Assembly: GCA_013203185.1 (NCBI GenBank)
Contig: JABMOS010000090.1
Span: 1 to 47,859 of the forward strand
DNA: 47,859 bases
Origin: Fidelibacterota bacterium
GTDB lineage: Bacteria; Fidelibacterota; UBA8477; JABMPR01
Reading direction: 5' to 3'
The translations under genes were made by a program, and so were the position numbers. The notes under the pieces are model-generated. The model was given only the letters and a program-made list of their open reading frames with translations. It made no database searches and was not told the DNA's origin. Below, piece by piece: positions 17,829-28,289 of the stretch. The number at the start of each line of letters is the position of its first letter. The first letter of the stretch is position 1.

Positions 17829-19468
17829 ATCATGATCTAAAATTGGTAATTGCCCAGATCAATCCAATTGTCGGAGCATTACAGGATAATGCTGAAAGTG
17901 CGCTTGCTATTATGGAGAATATGGAAAAATCAGGCAAGGATTTACTGGTTTTTCCTGAAATGTTTATTCCTGGATATCCTCCACAAGATCTCATCCTTGA
18001 AAAACATTTTGTCCTCGAAAATCAAAAGATGGTGGACAAACTCGCTGCTGCCTCTGGTGAGATGCTCACACTCATTGGTGCAATACATTATGATGGTATT
18101 GACACCTATAACGGGGTTGCCGTCCTTCAGCATGGTAAACTGGTACAATGGGTAAATAAATCACTGTTACCTACCTATGACGTTTTTGATGAATGGCGGT
18201 ATTTCAAACCTGATCGCGACAATAAACCAGTCTCAATTACCTTCAGAAATGGCGAAACCCTGCGTTTGGGTATACATGTTTGTGAAGATTTATGGGATGA
18301 AAACATTGACTACAAAATATGTGATATTCTTGGAGATATGGGTGTTGATCTGTTTGTCAATCTATCAGCTTCACCCTTTGTAACCAATAAGTACGTTGAA
18401 CGTAGTAGACTGATACTCAACAAGATAAAGAAATATAATAAACCATATGTTTATGTTAATTTGGTGGGTGGACAGGATCAACTTGTATTCGATGGCATGT
18501 CAATGGTTGCCAATCATAAGGCTGAGTGGGTTCATATTTGTCCACAATTCAAAGAGGGAATCTGTGAGGTAACACTCCCAGCCTCTTCAGCCACAGGTCC
18601 TTCAGTTAGGTTACCAGATATTCCTAATGAAGAACAGGTTTTCAGAGGGTTGGTCCTCGGTGTTCATGACTATTTTTCCAAAACAGGACACACCAAGGCA
18701 GTTTTGGGCTTATCTGGCGGTATTGATTCTGCTGTTACTGCGGCTATTGCTGTAGATGCTCTCGGCGCTGAGAATGTGCTAGGCATTGCCATGCCTTCAA
18801 AATATTCATCAGAGCATAGTGTTAAGGACGCTGAGCTGCTGGCTAGGAATCTCGGCATCAATTACCTGAATGTGCCTATAAGCACCATTTTCAATGGCTT
18901 CCAGGACACGTATTCTCAGATTCTTGGTGAACCCATCAGTGGACTTCCAGAGGAGAACCTCCAGGCGAGAATTCGAGGGAACATTCTCATGAGCTTTTCA
19001 AATAAAGACGGAAGTTTGCTTCTCACTACTGGCAACAAGACTGAAATTGCTCTAGGGTATTGCACACTTTATGGTGATATGTCTGGTGGATTGGCTGTGA
19101 TAAGTGATATCGGTAAACGGATGGTCTACAGTCTGGCTAATTATTACAACCATATCAACCATAGTGATGTGATACCCCAAAATACAATCACTAAGGAGCC
19201 GAGCGCTGAACTTCGGGAAAATCAGGTAGATCCCTTTGACTATGAGGTGGTTGGACCCTTGGTGAATGCCATCATTGAAGAGCACTCTGACCTTTCAACT
19301 CTCATTTCCGAAGGCTGGGATGAAGATTTGGTTAAAGATCTTCTTCATAAAGTCCGCATGAACGAATATAAACGTCAGCAAATGCCCCCAGGGATCAGGG
19401 TATCATCAAAAGCATTCGGTATTGGCCGGCGTATGCCAATTGTGAACCACTACCGCCAAGACAAGTAA
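17825..19468 (+). CDS. nadE: Glutamine-hydrolysing NAD+ synthase
   Basis: A 547-residue two-domain enzyme making NAD+ from deamido-NAD+, ATP and glutamine. The N-terminal nitrilase-like glutaminase domain (about 1-265) shows the Glu-Lys-Cys triad in FPEMFIPGYPPQDL, NKSLLPTYDVFDEWRYF and IHVCEDLWDE. The C-terminal synthetase domain (about 280-547) has the PP-loop LSGGIDSAVTAA, the NLQARIRGNILM helix and TGNKTEIALGYCTLYGDM. Length matches the 540-580 residue bacterial glutamine-dependent class. It is the last gene of the uvrB run; a gap of about 160 bases separates it from dnaK. Confidence 0.96.
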   Translation: MNHDLKLVIAQINPIVGALQDNAESALAIMENMEKSGKDLLVFPEMFIPGYPPQDLILEKHFVLENQKMVDKLAAASGEMLTLIGAIHYDGIDTYNGVAVLQHGKLVQWVNKSLLPTYDVFDEWRYFKPDRDNKPVSITFRNGETLRLGIHVCEDLWDENIDYKICDILGDMGVDLFVNLSASPFVTNKYVERSRLILNKIKKYNKPYVYVNLVGGQDQLVFDGMSMVANHKAEWVHICPQFKEGICEVTLPASSATGPSVRLPDIPNEEQVFRGLVLGVHDYFSKTGHTKAVLGLSGGIDSAVTAAIAVDALGAENVLGIAMPSKYSSEHSVKDAELLARNLGINYLNVPISTIFNGFQDTYSQILGEPISGLPEENLQARIRGNILMSFSNKDGSLLLTTGNKTEIALGYCTLYGDMSGGLAVISDIGKRMVYSLANYYNHINHSDVIPQNTITKEPSAELRENQVDPFDYEVVGPLVNAIIEEHSDLSTLISEGWDEDLVKDLLHKVRMNEYKRQQMPPGIRVSSKAFGIGRRMPIVNHYRQDK

Positions 19469-19494
19469 TTTCCACAAATCTCACGATCTAAACT

Positions 19495-19536
19495 GCCATA
19501 TCGGCATAGATATTCAACAATATACGCCTATATGGC
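19495..19536 (+). promoter_or_regulatory. Two-part inverted repeat upstream of dnaK
   Basis: GCCATAT (19495-19501) and ATATGGC (19530-19536) are perfect inverted repeats enclosing a second pair ATATT/AATAT around loop CAAC. No T run follows, so it is more like an operator or mRNA structure than a terminator. It is not the CIRCE heat-shock operator (TTAGCACTC-N9-GAGTGCTAA). Confidence 0.35.
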
Positions 19537-19625
19537 TAGTATATGGTGTTGGCATAGGAGTTGTCCTTGTAGTGGTGCTATGAAATACGATTTGATTATT
19601 AGTAAACATATTATTGAGGTGAAAC

Positions 19626-21545
19626 ATGGGTAAAGTTATTGGTATCGATTTAGGTACCACAAATTCTTGCGTTTCTGTAATTGAGGGGAAAGACTCCATC
19701 GTAATTACAAACGCTGAAGGGGGGAGAACCACTCCTTCCGTAGTTGCATTTACAAAAGAGGGGAATCGACTGGTTGGACAACCTGCCAAAAGACAGGCTA
19801 TAACCAACCCTACCAATACAATCTATTCTGTGAAAAGATTTATGGGTCGCAAATTCAGCGAAGTCGAGCGTGAAATCGTAGAAGTTCCTTATAAAGTCGT
19901 GAGTGGCCCTGGTGGCCGTAGCCAGATACAGGTAGGAGACGACTCCTACTCACCTCCAGAAATTTCTGCAATGGTGCTTCAGAAAATGAAGCAAACTGCT
20001 GAAGAATATCTAGGTGAAAAAGTCGAGGACGCTGTTATTACTGTCCCTGCATATTTCAACGATTCACAACGCCAGGCAACCAAGGACGCAGGAAAAATTG
20101 CAGGGTTGAATGTGCTTCGCATCATAAACGAACCAACTGCAGCTGCACTTGCATATGGTTTGGACAAAAAGAATGATGAGACAATTGCTGTGTTTGATCT
20201 TGGTGGTGGAACCTTTGATGTTTCAGTACTTGAACTTGGTGATGGTGTTTTCGAAGTAAAGTCGACAAATGGTGATACACACCTTGGTGGCGATGATTGG
20301 GATCAAGCTATTATTGAATGGCTGGTTGCTGAATTCAAAAAATCAGAAGGCATTGATTTATCTAAAGACGCCATGGGTATGCAGCGGCTCAAAGAAGCAT
20401 CTGAAAAGGCCAAAGTTGAGCTTTCCAGCACCAGTTCTACTGAGATCAACCTGCCTTATATTACTGCTGACCAGACAGGTCCAAAGCATCTTGTCATCAC
20501 ACTTTCCCGTGCCAAGTTTGAAAGTTTGACAGATGATCTTTTCAAGAGACTCAAGCAACCTTGCGTGAATGCGATAAAAGATGCTGGTCTTAAAGCAAGC
20601 GATATCAATGAAGTTATCCTGGTTGGCGGTTCTACTCGAATTCCAAAAGTTCAGGAAATCGTACAGGAAATTTTCGGACAAGAACCAAACCGTGGTGTAA
20701 ATCCTGATGAAGTTGTGGCCATGGGTGCCGCTATTCAGGGTGGCGTACTTTCCGGTACAGTTTCAGATGTTCTCTTGCTTGATGTAACGCCACTTTCAGT
20801 TGGTATTGAAACCCTGGGAGGTGTGTGTACTCGTCTAATTGAAAGGAACACGACCATCCCAACCAAGAAAAGTGAAACCTTCTCCACTGCTGCTGACAAT
20901 CAGACACAGGTAGAAATTCATATTCTTCAAGGTGAACGCCAAATGGCTGCTGACAACAAATCATTGGGTCGATTTATTCTTGATGGTATACCACCTGCTC
21001 AACGTGGGATACCCCAGATTGAGGTTACCTTTGATATTGATGCCAACGGTATCATGTCTGTTTCCGCCAAGGATAAGGCTTCTGGCAAGGAACAATCAAT
21101 TCGTATCGAGGCATCCAGTGGTTTGACTGACTCTGAGAAGGAAGAGATGATCAACGATGCTGAAAAGCATGCTGATGAAGACAACAAAGCCAGAGAGCTC
21201 ATTGATACAAGAAATAGGGCAGACGCCATGATTTACTCCACTGAGAAGAACCTCGATGAGTATGGCGATAAGGTACCCGGCGAGATGCGTGCCATGATTG
21301 AGGAGAAGGTTGAGGCACTCAAATCAGCCAATGCCACTACTGATAAGGCTGCGATTGATAAAGCCATCGCCGCTCTTACTGAGATATGGAATCAGGCATC
21401 TGGCTCCATGTATGAAGCCGTGAAAGATGATGCTGAGGGTGCTACTGCTGAGGGTGCTGAACAGGCTGGTTCGAAAGCTTCTGGTGATGATGAAGTTGAA
21501 GAAGCAGACTTTGAAGTGGTTGATGAGGCTGACCCCAAAAAGTAA
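19626..21545 (+). CDS. dnaK: Chaperone DnaK (Hsp70)
   Basis: A 639-residue Hsp70. The nucleotide-binding domain opens with [11 protein letters not shown] and contains [20 protein letters not shown] and [11 protein letters not shown]. The linker [18 protein letters not shown] leads into the substrate-binding domain and the helical lid, and the extreme C-terminus [10 protein letters not shown] is the usual DnaK tail. It binds exposed hydrophobic segments in an ATP-dependent cycle with DnaJ and GrpE, neither of which is in the window. A strong Shine-Dalgarno (GAGGTG) precedes the ATG. It stands as a single transcription unit between a gap of about 160 bases and a long perfect terminator. Confidence 0.98.
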   Translation: MGKVIGIDLGTTNSCVSVIEGKDSIVITNAEGGRTTPSVVAFTKEGNRLVGQPAKRQAITNPTNTIYSVKRFMGRKFSEVEREIVEVPYKVVSGPGGRSQIQVGDDSYSPPEISAMVLQKMKQTAEEYLGEKVEDAVITVPAYFNDSQRQATKDAGKIAGLNVLRIINEPTAAALAYGLDKKNDETIAVFDLGGGTFDVSVLELGDGVFEVKSTNGDTHLGGDDWDQAIIEWLVAEFKKSEGIDLSKDAMGMQRLKEASEKAKVELSSTSSTEINLPYITADQTGPKHLVITLSRAKFESLTDDLFKRLKQPCVNAIKDAGLKASDINEVILVGGSTRIPKVQEIVQEIFGQEPNRGVNPDEVVAMGAAIQGGVLSGTVSDVLLLDVTPLSVGIETLGGVCTRLIERNTTIPTKKSETFSTAADNQTQVEIHILQGERQMAADNKSLGRFILDGIPPAQRGIPQIEVTFDIDANGIMSVSAKDKASGKEQSIRIEASSGLTDSEKEEMINDAEKHADEDNKARELIDTRNRADAMIYSTEKNLDEYGDKVPGEMRAMIEEKVEALKSANATTDKAAIDKAIAALTEIWNQASGSMYEAVKDDAEGATAEGAEQAGSKASGDDEVEEADFEVVDEADPKK

Positions 21546-21584
21546 CTAAATGATGTGGAGCAAGCACTCCTGTATCCATGCTTT

Positions 21585-21633
21585 AAAAGAAAATGATCAG
21601 ATAACTTACGTGTTATTCTGATCATTTTCTTTT
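21585..21633 (+). terminator. Strong terminator after dnaK
   Basis: The stem AAAAGAAAATGATCAGA pairs perfectly with TCTGATCATTTTCTTTT (17 bp) and extends by TAAC/GTTA around a TTACGT loop with one bulged base. The A-rich left arm and T-rich right arm make it usable on both strands. Confidence 0.85.
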
Positions 21634-21775
21634 ATCGGAGGACCCAAACAAACTATATCTGATATTTATTCATAGAAATACCAGGATTATAATGGTGAAC
21701 CATTCTGGTTCTAAGAGGTAGAAATATGGAAAAACCTCAATAAATTCAAGGCCAAATGAAAGGGCAAATGAACAG

Positions 21776-24700
21776 GTGAAGAGGAGAGTTGCACAATGGA
21801 TAGGAGGAGGATTGCTAAGCGCAATTAGCATTCTGATATACCTCCTTCTATTTCAAACTCATTTATTCTCCGCTCTCCTGATAAACTCAATTAATAAATA
21901 TACTTTATTCCCAAGTGGTATCTCCATGAGCGGGGAAATTGAGGGCGGACTTCTTAATAAATCTATTGGGCTTCGAAAGTTATCTATCAACTTTATCCCC
22001 ACAGACCATCCTCTTCTCATTGCAGATGAAGTATCTGTTCGTGGCTGGGAGTGGGATTGGTCCACGAAGGAACTCACCCTTCAAAACCTATTCATGACAG
22101 GATATTCCATTTCTTCTCAAAATGCACATGAGCTCACTAAAAATACGAGGAGGCAAAAGTCATCAGTTTCAACAATCATTCAGAATCTCAAGGCCGAAAA
22201 TGGCCATGTCTCTTTCAATAGAGGCCACTTGACTCATGTCGTAGATCTACCCCTGGTGCATTCGACTGTTTGGTATATAGATGGTTTTGTGGATACGCAA
22301 ATTCATTCAGCAGTAGCAATTGCCCCATCAATTGTCACTGATACGCTGGGCATAACTGGACTTGTTGGCATAGATTCGGAAGGAGAGATCAAAGTTCGTA
22401 ATCTGGATCTTAGTTCGCCGACACAAAACATGAAGCTTGATCTAGTTTACAATTCTGAGGGGAGCTCATTAAGTGTGAAGGGAAATAATTTTGATCCCAA
22501 CTCACTTGATAATATCACGCTACCATCCTGGATATCTGATATTCGATTGAATTACAAAGTCGATATTGTCCAAAATAAATCAGACCTACACCTATCAGGG
22601 GATGGAACAGTGCTGCTGAATGGATTTGAGATTCCCTTCCAACTCCACGATTTGCATAGCAGTCCAACAGGAGATAGTTTCGATTTATCTCTCGGTCCTA
22701 AGTTGGAGCAATTTAGAATTGTTGCAAACAGGTCCCCTTCAGGTGAACACACTGCACAGATAGATATGTTCAGGTTTAACTTTGAGCCTGTCCTGGTAAA
22801 TAGTGACTTTCAATTTTCTGAACCCATTGGCCATATTTCCATTCATGGAAAAAACGCTGCATACAATATTCAGACTCGATTAGAATCCTTTATGTTTAAT
22901 ACTTTGCGCTTTGATACCCTCGAGTCAGATTTTGCCTATTCTGCAGCAAATGGGATGGATATTTCTCGTGGACGCATAACTCAGGCCAATAACCAACTAA
23001 ACTTTAATGGAAAAGTAACAAAAGAATCCATTGATATGAATGCTGATATCGACTTTTCTGATTTTTCATTTCTTAATTTACCTGGCACAACCAACAAAAT
23101 CACCGGCGATATTTCAAGTCATTTAAAAATAAATGGCACCCTTGACCAACCACGCATAGCGGGTGATATCCTGCCCAATAGTCTCTCATATGACAACAAA
23201 TTAAGCTTAACCGGTCAGGGAAAAGTTGATCTTCTCATTCGCAATCGTAATCCTGTTGGTAATATTGCACTTATGGGTGAGAGTGGTTTCCTTTTTGGGG
23301 ACAGCTTGCAATCCTACACTCTTCTTGGAACCATATTAAAAGATGGCTACCTCATTGAGGACTTACATCTGCAAGGTATGAATAACATGGTATCCATAAG
23401 CGGTGGTTACTATGACAAGAATATTGTGCTTAATAAACTGAATATTATTAAAGGGGACAACCAACTCAAACTCGCAGATACAGTCATAGCCAAGGGTAAC
23501 CAACACGGATTATTCAACGTGCCATCCAGCGTTCTAACCTTTAATAATGGTGGCGTTTCGGTAGAAGGGACATTTTCCAAGGCTGAAGGATATGATTTGA
23601 TTACGGCCTTCGAGTTAATAGACCTAGCTAGAATTTTGGATTTCTTCAAGCTCGATTCTGATTTTAGCGGCATAGCTTCTGGAACCGCAAATATTAGCGG
23701 CAGTGTGTTGGATCCAGTAGTTGATGCGAAAGCGATATTGCATCGGGGGATGACACTCGGCTATCCCAGTGATTCTGCGAATATAGATCTAAGACTTACC
23801 AGTTCAGCAGTATACAGCAACAACATAGATGCATATGCATCAGGTGGGCATTTGAATCTCGTTGGAAAATTGCCCTGGGGATACAAAGTGAGGCGTGTTG
23901 ATATTTTTAATACATCTCAAAACTTTTCTATCCAGACAGAAAACTATCGTCTCAAAGATCTCAAATTTACTTCCATTGTAGGATTGCCAATATCAGGACG
24001 AGCAACTGGTTCAATCTCATTGAGGGGCACTCCCGGTGATACCAAAATGGATATACAGGTGGGCCTTACAGACGCGTCATTTGACACCCTTAAATTTTCC
24101 AAGGCGTATTCAGAAATCAGCTACGAAGGTAATCTGCTTACCTTTGACACCTTATCCATGGTTACGAACTGGGGCTATGGTTCTGGTACAGGATTTATGC
24201 CAATATCACTAGATCTGATTGCTGAGGACCGCATGTCGGTTGACTCCAGGGATATGGGACTTGATTTTGAGTTTTATCTCAATGAGATACCATTTCTATC
24301 TTCATATATTTCTTCTATCGATGCTATTCAAGGTGATTTTATAGGCAACCTCAGTTTTAGCGGGCCACTTTCTGCACCAATTCGAAATGGAAAAGTCAGG
24401 GGGCACAATGGTCGACTTGAGATTTCAGTGCTTGGCAACCCCATTACTAATATGCATGCTGAAGTGAGCTTGATTGATAATACTCTGAGTATTGATCATT
24501 TTTCTGGTCGCATGAATTTTTCAGAAGGTTCAAATTTGAATACCCAGGGAGCGGTAGGATGGCTGGCCACAAAAGCAGGAGACTTGATAGGTGTCAATGC
24601 AACTCAAAACTTCGCCGGAGATATCACTGCCAGCGGTACCATTAATTTGGAATCTTTTTTTGAACCACGATATGATATTGCTCTAAAAGCCAACGAAGTT

Positions 24701-25606
24701 TATTACCGAAGTACAGATGGTCTAATTGAAGCCATTGCTGATGCAGAACTAAGCTTTACCGGGCAAGATACCCTCAACGTTGAGGCAATTATCCCAGTGC
24801 TGAGAGCAGGATACTATGCCAATTTTGAATCTGAGACCTCCTATGAGGAGATCATCAGTAAAACCGACAGTAGCTTATTCAAATATAGTCTCAACACTCA
24901 ATTTGCCAGTGACCTGCTTATCTCAAATGATCAAATGGAAGCTGAGTTTGAGGGTGAACTATGGTTACTCGACTATGGTGATGATATCATGAGATTTTCT
25001 GGCACACTCACAGTCTTAGATGGCGGTAAGTTCTATTATCTTGGCAATGAACTGGATCTGATTGCAGGTGAAATTATCTTTAATTCTGTAGACTTTAATC
25101 CACAGATAAATATGGAAGCAAGAATTGAGATCGACGGGCAACGGGTTAGCTTAGAATTGACGGGTGATCTTAATGAACCTGAACTGGTAATCACTCCTGA
25201 TAACTCAAATATTGAGCTGTCCCAAAGTGATGTGTTGACCTATTTGACACTGAACAAAACCTTGGTAGAAGTCAGCCTCGATGAGACGGCTCTTGATCCA
25301 GTAAAAACCTATACTGAGATTCTCATGGAAAAGCAGCTTTCAAAGCTTGGACGAGAATACATCGGACTTGATCTTGTAGGAGTAGACCTGGACTCTGATT
25401 CAACAGCAAATGCCAGATTGCGCCTGGGACAAAGACTATCGAAGAATTTAATGGTAACTTATGAAGGTGCTATCCAGCCAACTGATGGTGAAACCGATTA
25501 TGATTTTGGTTTTGAATACCAGATCAATAAAAATGTGTCAGTAACGAGTAAAATCAATCAGAATGGAGAAATTGAATTGAACGGGAGGCTGAAATTTACC
25601 TATTGA
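21776..25606 (+). CDS. tamB: TamB-like translocation/assembly protein (DUF490 domain)
   Basis: A 1276-residue protein with one N-terminal membrane anchor (about 8-28) and then a very long run of amphipathic strands typical of the AsmA/TamB bridge proteins. The C-terminal TamB (DUF490) domain (about 1080-1276) is recognisable: GGKFYYLGNELDLIAGEI, VSLELTGDLNEPELVITPDN, SQSDVLTYLTLN, and a barrel-like ending. TamB spans the periplasm and works with the TamA barrel in moving outer-membrane proteins or phospholipids. The start is a GTG with only a loose upstream AAAGGG; no ATG opens the frame nearby. The next gene, an Omp85 barrel with POTRA domains, overlaps its stop (TTGA), as expected for a tamA-tamB pair. 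Confidence 0.88.
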   Translation: MKRRVAQWIGGGLLSAISILIYLLLFQTHLFSALLINSINKYTLFPSGISMSGEIEGGLLNKSIGLRKLSINFIPTDHPLLIADEVSVRGWEWDWSTKELTLQNLFMTGYSISSQNAHELTKNTRRQKSSVSTIIQNLKAENGHVSFNRGHLTHVVDLPLVHSTVWYIDGFVDTQIHSAVAIAPSIVTDTLGITGLVGIDSEGEIKVRNLDLSSPTQNMKLDLVYNSEGSSLSVKGNNFDPNSLDNITLPSWISDIRLNYKVDIVQNKSDLHLSGDGTVLLNGFEIPFQLHDLHSSPTGDSFDLSLGPKLEQFRIVANRSPSGEHTAQIDMFRFNFEPVLVNSDFQFSEPIGHISIHGKNAAYNIQTRLESFMFNTLRFDTLESDFAYSAANGMDISRGRITQANNQLNFNGKVTKESIDMNADIDFSDFSFLNLPGTTNKITGDISSHLKINGTLDQPRIAGDILPNSLSYDNKLSLTGQGKVDLLIRNRNPVGNIALMGESGFLFGDSLQSYTLLGTILKDGYLIEDLHLQGMNNMVSISGGYYDKNIVLNKLNIIKGDNQLKLADTVIAKGNQHGLFNVPSSVLTFNNGGVSVEGTFSKAEGYDLITAFELIDLARILDFFKLDSDFSGIASGTANISGSVLDPVVDAKAILHRGMTLGYPSDSANIDLRLTSSAVYSNNIDAYASGGHLNLVGKLPWGYKVRRVDIFNTSQNFSIQTENYRLKDLKFTSIVGLPISGRATGSISLRGTPGDTKMDIQVGLTDASFDTLKFSKAYSEISYEGNLLTFDTLSMVTNWGYGSGTGFMPISLDLIAEDRMSVDSRDMGLDFEFYLNEIPFLSSYISSIDAIQGDFIGNLSFSGPLSAPIRNGKVRGHNGRLEISVLGNPITNMHAEVSLIDNTLSIDHFSGRMNFSEGSNLNTQGAVGWLATKAGDLIGVNATQNFAGDITASGTINLESFFEPRYDIALKANEVYYRSTDGLIEAIADAELSFTGQDTLNVEAIIPVLRAGYYANFESETSYEEIISKTDSSLFKYSLNTQFASDLLISNDQMEAEFEGELWLLDYGDDIMRFSGTLTVLDGGKFYYLGNELDLIAGEIIFNSVDFNPQINMEARIEIDGQRVSLELTGDLNEPELVITPDNSNIELSQSDVLTYLTLNKTLVEVSLDETALDPVKTYTEILMEKQLSKLGREYIGLDLVGVDLDSDSTANARLRLGQRLSKNLMVTYEGAIQPTDGETDYDFGFEYQINKNVSVTSKINQNGEIELNGRLKFTY

Positions 25607-27432
25607 AATCCCATTCTTTTCGATTTCTGATTTTTCTCATTTTCTTTTCTCTGAGAATCTTCCCTCAAGATATTCAGGAAGCTCCAGAGATAGTAGACAT
25701 TCAAATTATTGGTAATGCAAATATCACTAGTAAGGACCTGTTACATCAAATTCACCTCAAGGAAAAAAGATTGCTTAGTAGAGGAAGTTTTTTCAATAAA
25801 CATCACCTCGCCAGAGAGATTGAGAAATTAGAAAAGTACTATACCCTTAATGGTTTTCTAGATGCTCAAATTACTGATTCTCTGTCCCTGGGTGAAGGTA
25901 CAATCACCATCGTCCTTAAAGTTGATGAAGGAAAGCAATACTACCTTCGAGATGTCACCTTATCAGGGAACACCGTTTTTAGTGAACAAGACTATCTTGA
26001 GATAATTGAATTTCAGGCAGGTTCTAGTTTTAATACCTTTAAGATCCGTGAGAATCTTATTGAAATGCTCGCACTCTATCAAAACAATGGCTATCCACTT
26101 ATTAATATTCAGGACAGTGTTGTTGTAGCTGATTCTGTAAGTCTGTTTATCAAAGTCAAAGAGGGTCCTGAACTGAATATTGGCAAAATCAATATTCAAG
26201 AAGTAAATCAGATTTCAAAAGGGATTATTTCCAGGGAATTGATCGTCGATTCTGGTGATGTTTTTAATCTTGCCAATATTGAAGAGTCTAAACGCCGGCT
26301 CTATGAGACCAGCTTGTTCAACAGTGTCAATATATCTCTGGGCATCGTTAATTTCGATTCAGCGACCATCGATATAGATGTGGAAGTGATTTCAGCAAAG
26401 TTTCGCGGATTCGACATGAACATGGGAATCAAACAGGGGATTCCCGAGGAATCGGAAAACGCTGATCCTGAACTGAGTGTAGGACTTTCTGGAAGCTGGT
26501 ACCATAATAATTTGTTTGAAAAGAGCCGGAGAGTTCGAATAGAGACGAAAATAAGCTCATTCTATCCCTCCATATTCATACCTCAAAGGTTTAACTTTGA
26601 TTTCTTTTATGTTGAGCCCTGGATATCAAAGTACCGCATTCCGCTGACCATCAATCCCTTTTTCTGGTATGTGGACATAGTGAAAGGCAATGAGGATAGT
26701 TTTAACAACCTTGCCTATGGATTGCGAGCCATCATCACCTATCGTTGGTTCAGGCGGATAAAAATCCAGTCTCTCACAGAGTGGAGTCAGTCAAAAAGTA
26801 CGGGTGCCCCAGACCAAGAAGAAGATCTGTACCAGGAAGCCCGTAAGATAGGATTTAAGTTCACATGGGACCGACGAGATAATTATTTTTATCCCCATCA
26901 TGGATTTAAGTTTGACATTGAGCCAGAGATGGTTGGATATTTTTTGGGCGGCGAAAATAATTACCTCCAATTGCAGACCTCATTCAGCTCATTTTGGAAT
27001 CCCTTCCGAAATATTGTATTTGCTCACAATATAAATGTCGCTGTGGCCATCAAACGCGACCCTGACATTGGCATCCCATATGCCAAACGATTTTTTCTTG
27101 GGGGGAACACCAGTATTAGAGGATTTGGTCAACGGATGCTTGGGCCAACCCTTGATGGAATACCCCAAGGTGGAAATCTTAGACTTTACACAAATTTTGA
27201 ATTGCGATTTCCCATCTATGCAATATTTGGAGGGAGTCTTTTTCTAGATATGGGGAATCTCTGGTCAGACCTGGATGGAGCCGCCATATCAGATTTGGAA
27301 ATGGCAATTGGAGCCGGCCTCACAATTGATACACCCATTGGGCCAGCCAGAATCGATTATGGAATACCCCTGGGGTCAAAATATGCTAATAACCCTGGAC
27401 AAACTCACATAGCCATAGCATACGCCTTCTAA
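25603..27432 (+). CDS. TamA/BamA-like Omp85 outer membrane protein
   Basis: A 609-residue protein with signal peptide (about 1-22, ending near RIFPQD), three POTRA domains (about 28-105, 107-180 and 182-255; VDIQIIGNANITSKDL, LRDVTLSGNTVFSEQDY) and a C-terminal 16-strand barrel. The Omp85 lid-loop motif appears as NTSIRGFGQRMLGP, and the barrel ends with GPARIDYGIPL and IAYAF. The TTG start overlaps the tamB stop and is the only start that preserves the signal peptide. Position and POTRA number favour a TamA-type partner for the upstream TamB, but BamA function cannot be excluded, since a BamD-like lipoprotein follows. Confidence 0.9.
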   Translation: MKSHSFRFLIFLIFFSLRIFPQDIQEAPEIVDIQIIGNANITSKDLLHQIHLKEKRLLSRGSFFNKHHLAREIEKLEKYYTLNGFLDAQITDSLSLGEGTITIVLKVDEGKQYYLRDVTLSGNTVFSEQDYLEIIEFQAGSSFNTFKIRENLIEMLALYQNNGYPLINIQDSVVVADSVSLFIKVKEGPELNIGKINIQEVNQISKGIISRELIVDSGDVFNLANIEESKRRLYETSLFNSVNISLGIVNFDSATIDIDVEVISAKFRGFDMNMGIKQGIPEESENADPELSVGLSGSWYHNNLFEKSRRVRIETKISSFYPSIFIPQRFNFDFFYVEPWISKYRIPLTINPFFWYVDIVKGNEDSFNNLAYGLRAIITYRWFRRIKIQSLTEWSQSKSTGAPDQEEDLYQEARKIGFKFTWDRRDNYFYPHHGFKFDIEPEMVGYFLGGENNYLQLQTSFSSFWNPFRNIVFAHNINVAVAIKRDPDIGIPYAKRFFLGGNTSIRGFGQRMLGPTLDGIPQGGNLRLYTNFELRFPIYAIFGGSLFLDMGNLWSDLDGAAISDLEMAIGAGLTIDTPIGPARIDYGIPLGSKYANNPGQTHIAIAYAF

Positions 27433-27560
27433 AAAAATTATAATGCAGGGAACATGATTTCTAATGGTTCGTAGAAGATTTTGTGATTCAACTGATGCAA
27501 TTAAAAAGGCTACTAATAAAGCGTTTCAAAAGGGAAGCAGAAACAAAAGGAAATGATAAA

Positions 27561-28271
27561 ATGAAGAAAATAGTTATCCTGGGAATGTCCATCTTGAGCA
27601 TGCTTGTCATCTCATGTGGAAAATCATATGATGAATATCTTACACAAGGTAGTGAGCTACAGAGCACAAAAGAATATGAAGCCTCCCTGGAATCCTACGT
27701 AAACGCTATCAAAAAAGCTGAAACCGGTAAGCAAAGAATTGCAGCAAATATTAAGGCCGGGAATCTGGCAGCCAAATATATGAAGAATCTTGATAAGGCT
27801 GATGAATTCTACATGGCAACACTGTCCGACATAAACGATTATGCAGCAGGTGATTTACGTGATCTTGCTAAGCAGGCCCTAGCTGTTCAAGCTAACAAAT
27901 CCGCAGTTAAAATGTATACACTCTGGTTGGACAAGTTTTCAGGGGATCCTAATGCAGTGACAGTTAAATACGAATTCGCAGAAGTCTATCATAAAAATGT
28001 ACTAGATCTTAGAAAGGCAATTGGTGTATATGAAGAAATCGTGGAGCAATATCCTGACACAGAACAAGCACCAAAGGCTTTATTCTCCATTGGATATATT
28101 TACGCCAATGAGCTAGGAGAAAATGATGCAGCCACAAAGTATTATTCTAAATTTATTGAGACGTATCCCAATCATGAAATGGCGCCATCAGTCGAATTCG
28201 AATTAAAATATCTGGGCAAATCACTGGAAGAGATTCCTGAATTGCAGCATCTACTTAGTAAGACATCTTAA
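27561..28271 (+). CDS. TPR lipoprotein, BamD-like
   Basis: A 236-residue predicted lipoprotein with lipobox VISC (Cys19), followed by helical TPR-like repeats across the chain (YEASLESYVNAIKKA, KSAVKMYTLWLDKFSGDPNA, AIGVYEEIVEQYPDTEQAP, ATKYYSKFIETYPNHEMAP). The last two repeats resemble the YxxFIxxYPxxxxAP pattern of BamD/YfiO. BamD docks to BamA and guides outer-membrane protein precursors. The ATG at 27561 is preferred because AAAGG precedes it and it places the signal peptide at the N-terminus; the frame is open 26 codons upstream. Lying after an Omp85 gene supports an outer-membrane role, but it could be a generic TPR scaffold. Confidence 0.75.
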   Translation: MKKIVILGMSILSMLVISCGKSYDEYLTQGSELQSTKEYEASLESYVNAIKKAETGKQRIAANIKAGNLAAKYMKNLDKADEFYMATLSDINDYAAGDLRDLAKQALAVQANKSAVKMYTLWLDKFSGDPNAVTVKYEFAEVYHKNVLDLRKAIGVYEEIVEQYPDTEQAPKALFSIGYIYANELGENDAATKYYSKFIETYPNHEMAPSVEFELKYLGKSLEEIPELQHLLSKTS

Positions 28272-28289
28272 TTCACAGGATTAATCATC

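Noticed and set aside
19469-19625. CIRCE/HrcA operator upstream of dnaK
   Set aside because: No TTAGCACTC-N9-GAGTGCTAA-like sequence is present; the inverted repeat there is different.
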